Origin: Deltaproteobacteria bacterium
GTDB lineage: Bacteria > Desulfobacterota > Desulfovibrionia > Desulfovibrionales > Desulfovibrionaceae
Reading direction: 5' to 3'
DNA length: 20,402 nt
Assembly (NCBI GenBank): GCA_031280335.1
Contig: JAITGZ010000168.1
Span: 1-20,402, forward strand
Shown here: piece by piece, positions 14,885-20,402 of the stretch
Layout: the number at the start of each line of letters is the position of its first letter
How positions within the stretch are numbered: the stretch's first letter is position 1
Notes under the pieces: generated by a model
What the model was told of the DNA's origin: nothing
The model's input: the letters and a program-made list of their open reading frames with translations, nothing else
Databases searched by the model: none
Translations under genes and position numbers: made by a program

Positions 14885-16393
14885 ATGCAGATTAAAGTGG
14901 AAGAAATCAGCAAGATCATTGAGTCGCAGATCGAAAATTTTGATTTGCGTGTGGAGATGAGCGAAACAGGCTCTGTCTTGTATGTGGGCGACGGCATCGC
15001 CCGTGTGCATGGGGTAAAAAACGCCATGTCCATGGAGCTTTTGGAGTTTCCGGGCGGGGTCATGGGCATGGTGCTGAACCTGGAGGAGGACAACGCCGGC
15101 GTGGCCCTGCTGGGTTCGGATACGGGTATAAAAGAGGGCGATCAGGTAAAACGCACCGGCCGCATTTTTTCCGTGCCCGTGGGCGAGGCGGTGATGGGCC
15201 GCGTGCTTGATCCCTTGGGGCAGCCCCTGGATGGTTTGGGCGCGGTGGAATCCAAAGAGGCGCACCCGGTGGAGATCAAGGCCCCCGGCATCATCACCCG
15301 CAAATCCGTACACGAGCCCATGCCCACCGGCATCAAGGCCATTGACGCCATGACACCCATCGGGCGCGGACAGCGTGAGTTGATCATCGGCGACCGTCAG
15401 ACCGGCAAGACGGCCATCTGCGTGGACGCCATCCTGGCCCAAAAAGAAACCGGCATTCACTGTTTTTATGTGGCCATAGGCCAAAAAAAATCCACCGTGG
15501 CCATTGTGGCGGAAACCTTGCGTAAATACGGAGCCATGGAGTACACCACCATCATTTCGGCCACGGCCTCCGACCCCGCCCCGCTGCAATATATCGCCCC
15601 GTATTCCGGCTGCACCATGGCCGAATATTACCGGGATAACGGCAAGCACGCCCTGATTATTTATGACGATCTCTCCAAGCAGGCCACGGCCTACAGGCAG
15701 ATGTCCCTGCTGCTCCGCCGCCCGCCCGGACGCGAGGCTTTTCCCGGCGATGTGTTCTATCTGCATTCCAGGCTGTTGGAACGGGCGGCCAAGCTTTCGG
15801 ACGAGCACGGCGCGGGTTCGCTCACAGCCTTGCCCATCATTGAAACCCAGGCCGGGGACGTTTCCGCCTATATTCCCACCAACGTCATTTCCATCACCGA
15901 CGGGCAGGTTTATCTTGAGCCTAACTTGTTCAACTCCGGCATACGTCCGGCGGTGAACGTGGGTATTTCCGTGTCCCGCGTGGGCGGCAACGCCCAGATC
16001 AAAGCCATGAAGCAGGTGGCGGGCACCCTGCGCCTGGATTTAGCCCAGTATCGCGAACTGGCCTCTTTCGCCCAGTTTGGCTCGGACCTGGACAAAGCCA
16101 CTCAAACCAAGCTGAACCGGGGCGCGCGCCTGGTGGAGCTGCTCAAACAGCCCCAGTATCAACCCATGCCCGTGCAGGAGCAGGTCGCATCCATTTATGC
16201 GGCCAATAAAGGTTTCATGGACGACATCCCGGTGGATCAAGTCGGCCGTTTTGAACGCGAATACCTGGAATTTATGCGCTCCGGCAAAGCGGACGTCCTG
16301 GATGATATCGCCGCCAAGAAGGCGCTGGACAAAGATATTGAAGAGCGTTTGTCTGCGGCCATAGGGGAATTTAAAAAAGGCTTCAAGCTCTAA
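14885..16393 (+). CDS. atpA: ATP synthase F1 subunit alpha
   Basis: A 502-residue regulatory (non-catalytic) nucleotide-binding subunit of the alpha3beta3 hexamer. The Walker A GDRQTGKT is at residues 169-176, the same numbering as in E. coli; LLLRRPPGREAFPGDVFYLHSRLLERA and the arginine finger in ISVSRVGG (Arg365) are intact. N-terminal EISKIIESQIENFD is the delta-binding region. The ATG at 14885 has AAGAGGGG (14866-14873) 11 nt upstream; a GTG at 14873 is in frame but overlaps that SD. The atpH stop is 4 nt before the ATG. Confidence 0.98.
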   Translation: MQIKVEEISKIIESQIENFDLRVEMSETGSVLYVGDGIARVHGVKNAMSMELLEFPGGVMGMVLNLEEDNAGVALLGSDTGIKEGDQVKRTGRIFSVPVGEAVMGRVLDPLGQPLDGLGAVESKEAHPVEIKAPGIITRKSVHEPMPTGIKAIDAMTPIGRGQRELIIGDRQTGKTAICVDAILAQKETGIHCFYVAIGQKKSTVAIVAETLRKYGAMEYTTIISATASDPAPLQYIAPYSGCTMAEYYRDNGKHALIIYDDLSKQATAYRQMSLLLRRPPGREAFPGDVFYLHSRLLERAAKLSDEHGAGSLTALPIIETQAGDVSAYIPTNVISITDGQVYLEPNLFNSGIRPAVNVGISVSRVGGNAQIKAMKQVAGTLRLDLAQYRELASFAQFGSDLDKATQTKLNRGARLVELLKQPQYQPMPVQEQVASIYAANKGFMDDIPVDQVGRFEREYLEFMRSGKADVLDDIAAKKALDKDIEERLSAAIGEFKKGFKL

Positions 16394-16411
16394 TCCCGGT
16401 GGAGGTTCAGC

Positions 16412-17287
16412 ATGGCGTCTTTAAAAAGCGTTAAGACCAAAATCACCGGGGTGAAGAAAACCAAGCAGATAACCAAGGCCATGAACATGGTGGCCTCGGC
16501 CAAGCTGCGCGGTGCCCAGAGCCGGATGGAGCGCTTTCGTCCTTACGCCGTCAAGTTTCAGGATATACTCAAGGGGCTGGCCGGCAAGATTGAACACAGC
16601 GCCCACCCCCTGTTGGAAAAGCGCGGCGCGCCTGCAGCCTGCGGCATCATTCTGGTTACTTCGGACCGCGGGCTGTGCGGGGGGTTCAACGCGGGCCTGA
16701 TTGCCGCCGCCTTGAAAACGGCCCGGCAAAAGCAGGCTGCGGGCATGAAGGTAAAGTTTTACCATGCCGGGCGCAAGGGGCGCGACGCCATAAAAAAACA
16801 CGGCTTCGAGCAGGACGCGGCGGAGCATTTTACCCTGGAGCCGCTGGATTTTCAGGTGGCCGGCCAATTGGGCGAGACAGTCATGGCAGAGTATCTTTCC
16901 GGCGCTCTGGACGAGGTGCTGGTTATCCATGCCGAGTTTGTGAGCCTGAGCCGGCAGGTGCCTGTACTCAGGCCCATTCTGCCTATGGCTCTGCCGGAGC
17001 CGGCCCATGACGGTGCCAAGGAGGCGGAAGAATATATTTATGAACCGGAGGCGGCGGAGCTTCTGGCCGCTTTGCTGCCCCGCCATATAAAGGTGCAAAT
17101 CTACCGGGGGCTGCTGGATACCTCGGCCTGCGAACACGCGGCCAGAATGGCGGCCATGGATAACGCCACCCGCAATTGCGACGAGATCGCCGCGTCCTTG
17201 AGTCTGCTGTATAATAAAACCAGACAGTCAGCCATCACAACCGATCTGATTGATATAGTTTCCGGCGCTGAGGCGCTTAAAGGCTAA
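16412..17287 (+). CDS. atpG: ATP synthase F1 subunit gamma
   Basis: A 291-residue central rotor shaft that turns inside alpha3beta3 and links it to the c-ring. Signatures at both coiled-coil ends are visible: N-terminal IKTKITGVKKTKQITKAM-like helix (residues about 8-24, then MVASAKL), the conserved SDRGLCGG (84-91) in the Rossmann-like domain, and the C-terminal helix with RMAAMDNATRNCDE and YNKTRQSAITTDLIDIVSGAEAL. The length is usual for the family. The ATG has GGAGG (16401-16405) 6 nt upstream. The gap from atpA is 18 nt. Confidence 0.97.
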   Translation: MASLKSVKTKITGVKKTKQITKAMNMVASAKLRGAQSRMERFRPYAVKFQDILKGLAGKIEHSAHPLLEKRGAPAACGIILVTSDRGLCGGFNAGLIAAALKTARQKQAAGMKVKFYHAGRKGRDAIKKHGFEQDAAEHFTLEPLDFQVAGQLGETVMAEYLSGALDEVLVIHAEFVSLSRQVPVLRPILPMALPEPAHDGAKEAEEYIYEPEAAELLAALLPRHIKVQIYRGLLDTSACEHAARMAAMDNATRNCDEIAASLSLLYNKTRQSAITTDLIDIVSGAEALKG

Positions 17288-17300
17288 TAAGGGAGTGCAT

Positions 17301-18719
17301 ATGAGCGAAAATATAGGAAAAATTGTTCAGGTTATCGGCGCGGTGGTGGATGTGGAGTTTGCCCCCGGCCGCCTGCCGGACATTCTCACCGCGCTGGAAG
17401 TGAAAAACCCCAACAACGTCAACGCGCCGGAACTTATCTGTGAGGTCGCCCAGCATTTGGGCGACAATGTGGTGCGCACCATTGCCATGGACGCGACAGA
17501 AGGGCTGGTGCGCGGTCTGCCCGTGCTGGACACGGGGGGGCCGATCATGGCCCCGGTGGGAGCGGCCTCCCTGGGCCGCATTATCAATGTGGTAGGTAGG
17601 CCCGTGGACGAAGCCGGCCCCATTAACGCTGAAAAATACCTGCCCATTCATCGCCCCGCCCCCAGTTTTAGCGACCAGAACACCAAGATCGAGATGCTGG
17701 AGACGGGCATCAAGGTGGTGGATCTGCTCATTCCCTTCCCCAAAGGCGGTAAGATAGGCCTTTTCGGCGGGGCGGGCGTGGGCAAGACCGTCATCCTTAT
17801 GGAAATGATCAACAACATCGCCAAACAGCACGGCGGCATCTCGGTGCTGGCGGGCGTGGGCGAGCGCACTCGCGAAGGCAACGACCTCTATTATGAGATG
17901 AAAGAAGCCGGGGTGCTTAACAAGACCGCCCTGGTTTACGGGCAGATGAACGAGCCTCCGGGGGCGCGTTCGCGGGTGGCCCTTACCGCCCTGACCTGCG
18001 CGGAGTATTTTCGGGATGAAGAGCATCAGGATGTGCTGCTTTTCATTGATAATATCTTCCGCTTCACCCAGGCCGGTTCCGAGGTTTCCGCCCTGCTGGG
18101 GCGCATGCCTTCGGCCGTTGGCTATCAGCCCACTCTGGGCACGGACGTGGGCGCTTTGCAGGAGCGCATAACCTCCACCCAGGCCGGCTCCATTACCTCC
18201 GTGCAGGCGGTGTATGTGCCGGCGGACGACCTCACCGACCCGGCCCCGGCCACCACCTTTGCCCACCTGGACGGAACCCTGGTGCTTTCCCGCCAGATTG
18301 CCGAACTGGGCATTTATCCGGCGGTGGATCCTCTGGATTCCACCTCGCGCATTCTTGACCCGCTGGTGGTGGGTACGGAGCATTACACGGTGGCGCGTGA
18401 AGTGCAGCAGGTGCTGCAAAAATATAAAGATTTGCAGGACATCATCGCCATTTTGGGTATGGATGAGCTTTCGGACGAAGACAAGGTGGTGGTCTCCAGG
18501 GCCAGGCGCATTCAGCGTTTTCTTTCCCAGCCCTTCCATGTGGCCGAAGCCTTTACCGGCTCTCCGGGCCGTTATGTCAAGCTGGAGGACACGGTCAAGG
18601 CCTTCCGGGGCATCCTCAACGGCGAGTACGATCACCTTTCGGAGTCGGATTTTTATATGGTGGGCGGCATTGAAATGGCTCTGGAAAAATACAGGGCCCG
18701 CCAGTCCTCCGACAAGTAG
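17301..18719 (+). CDS. atpD: ATP synthase F1 subunit beta (catalytic)
   Basis: A 472-residue catalytic subunit that makes or hydrolyses ATP at the alpha/beta interface. The P-loop GGAGVGKT is at 156-163 (Lys162, Thr163); the catalytic Glu188 lies in GVGERTREGNDLY; ALTALTCAEYFRDE, IDNIFRFTQAGSEVSALLGRMPSAVGYQPTL-type blocks and the C-terminal DELSDED (a variant of DELSEED, the rotor-contacting loop) are all present. The ATG at 17301 is preceded by GGGAG (17291-17295), 5 nt upstream; the in-frame GTG at 17295 overlaps the SD. It lies 13 nt after atpG. Confidence 0.98.
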   Translation: MSENIGKIVQVIGAVVDVEFAPGRLPDILTALEVKNPNNVNAPELICEVAQHLGDNVVRTIAMDATEGLVRGLPVLDTGGPIMAPVGAASLGRIINVVGRPVDEAGPINAEKYLPIHRPAPSFSDQNTKIEMLETGIKVVDLLIPFPKGGKIGLFGGAGVGKTVILMEMINNIAKQHGGISVLAGVGERTREGNDLYYEMKEAGVLNKTALVYGQMNEPPGARSRVALTALTCAEYFRDEEHQDVLLFIDNIFRFTQAGSEVSALLGRMPSAVGYQPTLGTDVGALQERITSTQAGSITSVQAVYVPADDLTDPAPATTFAHLDGTLVLSRQIAELGIYPAVDPLDSTSRILDPLVVGTEHYTVAREVQQVLQKYKDLQDIIAILGMDELSDEDKVVVSRARRIQRFLSQPFHVAEAFTGSPGRYVKLEDTVKAFRGILNGEYDHLSESDFYMVGGIEMALEKYRARQSSDK

Positions 18720-18728
18720 GAGCGCGTT

Positions 18729-19133
18729 ATGGATAAGAACCTCCAGCTTGACATTGTTACTCCCGACAGGCTGGTGCTGAGCGAGCGGGTGGACTATGTG
18801 AGCGCGCACGGGGTAAAGGGCGATTTCGGCGTCCTGCCTGGGCATATTCCCATGCTGGTGGCTCTAAGTGTGGGCGGCTTAAGCTACGTGGTGGACGGCA
18901 GCCGCAGAACCGCCTTTGTGAACGGAGGCTTTGCGGAAGTGGCCGGTAACAAGGTTACCGTCCTGGCTGAATCCTCCGAACTGGCCGACAATATAGACCT
19001 GGCCAGGGCTATGGAATCCAAGCGCCGGGCGGAACAGCGCCTGGAAAATAGAGAGACGGGTTTTAACATGAAACGGGTCGAGTCTTCCTTGCAGCGTGCG
19101 CTGGCCCGCATTCAAATTCACGATAATCGCTGA
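18729..19133 (+). CDS. atpC: ATP synthase F1 subunit epsilon
   Basis: A 134-residue epsilon subunit, which joins gamma to the c-ring and can inhibit ATP hydrolysis through its C-terminal helices. The beta-sandwich domain (about 1-85) shows LDIVTPDRLVLSERVDYVSAHGVKGDFGVLPGHIPML-type features; the two C-terminal helices (about 90-134) follow. AGGAG (18718-18722) overlaps the atpD stop and precedes the ATG by 6 nt. It is the last gene of the operon; no atpB, atpE or atpI gene occurs in the window. Confidence 0.96.
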   Translation: MDKNLQLDIVTPDRLVLSERVDYVSAHGVKGDFGVLPGHIPMLVALSVGGLSYVVDGSRRTAFVNGGFAEVAGNKVTVLAESSELADNIDLARAMESKRRAEQRLENRETGFNMKRVESSLQRALARIQIHDNR

Positions 19134-19142
19134 CGGCGGCCG

Positions 19143-19169
19143 CGCCGCAGGGTTTGCCCCCGTGCGGCG
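19143..19169 (+). terminator. Hairpin at the end of the atp operon
   Basis: CGCCGCA (19143-19149) pairs with TGCGGCG (19163-19169), and GGG/CCC can extend the stem inward across a one-base bulge. It is GC-rich but followed by GTGTTATCC with no T-tract, so termination would be partial or Rho-dependent. Read-through into the regulator genes is possible; no promoter was seen for them. Confidence 0.45.
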
Positions 19170-19189
19170 TGTTATCCGGGAGAAGCTTC

Positions 19190-20230
19190 ATGCCCAAACG
19201 GATACTTGTGGTGGATGATGAACTGGCCAGTTTAAAGCAGGTCAGCGTACAGCTTTCCAGCCACTACGACCTGGCCCTGGCCAAGTCGGGTTACATGGCC
19301 TTGCGTATCTGCGAACAGGAAAGACCGGATTTGATTCTCCTGGATGTTGAAATGAAGGAGATGAACGGTTTTGACGTCATTGCCCGGATCAGGCAGAACC
19401 CGGCTCTGGAGCGCATTCCGGTCATTTTTCTCACCGGACACCGCTCGGCGGAAGTGGAAATCAAGGCCCTGCTCTCAGGGGCCATGGATTTTATTACCAA
19501 GCCGGTGAACAAAGATATCCTGTTTCACCGCATTGAGATGCATCTCAAGTATTCGGCGTATCAAAGCTATCTGGACAGCGCGGTCAAAGAGCTTGAGAAC
19601 AGCATTGTCCTGTCTTTTGCCGAGCTTATAGAATGCAGGGATAAAAATACGGGCGGGCATCTTCTGCGCACCAGCAGATATATGGAGATCCTCAGCCGTG
19701 AATTGCTGCAAGCGGGTCTTTTTACTGACGAACTGACCCCGCATGAAGTTGATATGATGATCCGGGGCGTGCTTTTTCACGACATAGGCAAGATCGGCAT
19801 CAGCGACGCCTACCTGAACAAATCCGGCACACTTAGCCCGCAGGAGTATGATGAGGTGAAAAAACACACCCTCATCGGCGCGCGTATTGTGGAGTCCATT
19901 TACCAGCGTATGCCTGCCCAGGAATATATGAAATACGCCGCGATGATTGCCGAAGGCCACCACGAACGCTACGACGGCACAGGTTACCCCCACGGCCTGT
20001 CCGGCGACAAGATCCCTTTGTGCTGCCGCATCGCCGCCGTGGTCAATGTGTACGACGGCTGCAGAACAGAGCGCCCTCACCGTCCGGTCTTGACGCATGA
20101 GGAAGCATGCAGGATTATTATGAAGGGCGCGGGCGCTGAGTTTGATCCGATCATTGTCAGCGTGTTCGGTGCCATCAGCGGGAAGTTTGCGGAAGTTAAC
20201 CTTGATATGCGGCCTTTGGCGCAGGTTTGA
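19190..20230 (+). CDS. Response regulator with HD-GYP domain (putative c-di-GMP phosphodiesterase)
   Basis: A 346-residue two-domain regulator. The receiver domain (1-120) has the acidic pair Asp9-Asp10, phospho-acceptor Asp52, Thr82 and Lys104, so it should be phosphorylated by a histidine kinase. The HD-GYP domain (about 135-330) has TGGH (His157), HDIGKIG (His197, Asp198), His226, His257-His258 and GYP (265-267), the metal and cyclic-di-GMP site. The usual VxDVYDALTSxRPYR block reads VVNVYDGCRTERPHR, with Asn286 where the family has an Asp, so activity may be altered. Start: ATG 19190 with GGGAG (19178-19182) 7 nt upstream; an in-frame TTG at 19154 adds 12 unrelated residues. The next regulator starts 11 nt after its stop. 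Confidence 0.92.
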   Translation: MPKRILVVDDELASLKQVSVQLSSHYDLALAKSGYMALRICEQERPDLILLDVEMKEMNGFDVIARIRQNPALERIPVIFLTGHRSAEVEIKALLSGAMDFITKPVNKDILFHRIEMHLKYSAYQSYLDSAVKELENSIVLSFAELIECRDKNTGGHLLRTSRYMEILSRELLQAGLFTDELTPHEVDMMIRGVLFHDIGKIGISDAYLNKSGTLSPQEYDEVKKHTLIGARIVESIYQRMPAQEYMKYAAMIAEGHHERYDGTGYPHGLSGDKIPLCCRIAAVVNVYDGCRTERPHRPVLTHEEACRIIMKGAGAEFDPIIVSVFGAISGKFAEVNLDMRPLAQV

Positions 20231-20241
20231 GGCCAGGTTCC

Positions 20242-20402
20242 ATGGACAAGATTTTGATAGTGGACGACAATCTGGCTGTCTTAAGGCAGATCCGTGCGCA
20301 TCTGGCCGGAGATTACGATGTGCTGCTGGCCAAATCCGGTGAGATGGCCGTTAAGCTTTGTTTGAGCGAACAGCCGGACCTCATTCTGCTGGATATAGAA
20401 AT
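20242..20402 (+). CDS. Response regulator receiver domain, N-terminal fragment (runs off window)
   Basis: Only the first 53 codons are inside the window. They encode a receiver domain: MDKILIVDDN with Asp8-Asp9 and LILLDIE with phospho-acceptor Asp51. Aligned without gaps to the preceding regulator, 29 of 52 residues are identical (including LLAKSG/LALAKSG and PDLILLD), so the two genes look like a tandem duplication. The output domain lies beyond the window; HD-GYP is likely by analogy but not seen. The ATG at 20242 is preceded by a modest GAGG, 9 nt upstream. It is probably in one transcript with its neighbour. Confidence 0.88.
   Translation, partial: MDKILIVDDNLAVLRQIRAHLAGDYDVLLAKSGEMAVKLCLSEQPDLILLDIE

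Noticed and set aside
17277..18845. Open frame of 522 codons on the minus strand opposite atpD
   Set aside because: It mirrors the highly conserved atpD codons, has no recognisable motif and no sensible start context. It is a codon-bias shadow.
1..20402. Mobile elements, CRISPR arrays, toxin-antitoxin or phage-defence genes, tRNA genes
   Set aside because: No transposase, integrase, regularly spaced repeats, small toxin pair or tRNA-like cloverleaf was seen. All large genes belong to familiar housekeeping families.

Overview
The window reads as a gram-negative housekeeping segment, all genes on the + strand, most like a member of the Desulfovibrionales (Desulfovibrio and relatives; inference from gene order and protein style, not from a database search). 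The clues are a split F-ATPase operon carrying paired b'/b stalk genes but no a (atpB), c (atpE) or atpI gene, a bactofilin gene between the rod-shape cluster and the ATP synthase cluster, an AtpF with an extra N-terminal hydrophobic segment, and moderately GC-rich coding sequence.

Layout. (1) 1-2746: the 3' end of a glycogen synthase gene (glgA), a complete branching enzyme (glgB) and trmL, a tRNA wobble-ribose methyltransferase. (2) 2747-2962: a non-coding spacer with a REP-like set of inverted repeats, a good sigma70-type promoter and a U-rich leader without a Shine-Dalgarno (SD) sequence. (3) 2963-6739: dnaE, the replicative polymerase III alpha subunit, with an apparently complete PHP metal site, ending in an intrinsic terminator. 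(4) 6840-12376: the elongasome operon mreB-mreC-mreD-mrdA(PBP2)-rodA, nearly gapless. (5) 12434-12911: a bactofilin gene with its own promoter and a weak terminator. (6) 12964-19133: the ATP synthase operon b'-b-delta-alpha-gamma-beta-epsilon, behind a TTGACA promoter and a leader hairpin. The operon is interrupted by a 254-nt structured, non-coding gap between the two b-type genes. (7) 19190-20402: two adjacent paralogous response regulators. The first is a complete REC-HD-GYP protein with an Asp-to-Asn change in a conserved motif; the second is cut by the window edge.

How the genes work together: MreBCD, PBP2, RodA and bactofilin form a shape and cell-wall module. The atp genes give all of F1 plus the peripheral stalk, so the membrane a and c subunits must come from another locus. 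GlgA and GlgB build branched glycogen. The HD-GYP regulator probably acts in cyclic-di-GMP signalling. No mobile element, CRISPR array, tRNA or rRNA was recognised. I do not see a clearly new multi-gene system. The parts most worth a second look are the structured gap inside the atp operon, the repeat/promoter region before dnaE, the intact PHP site and nine-G tract in dnaE, and the tandem regulators.
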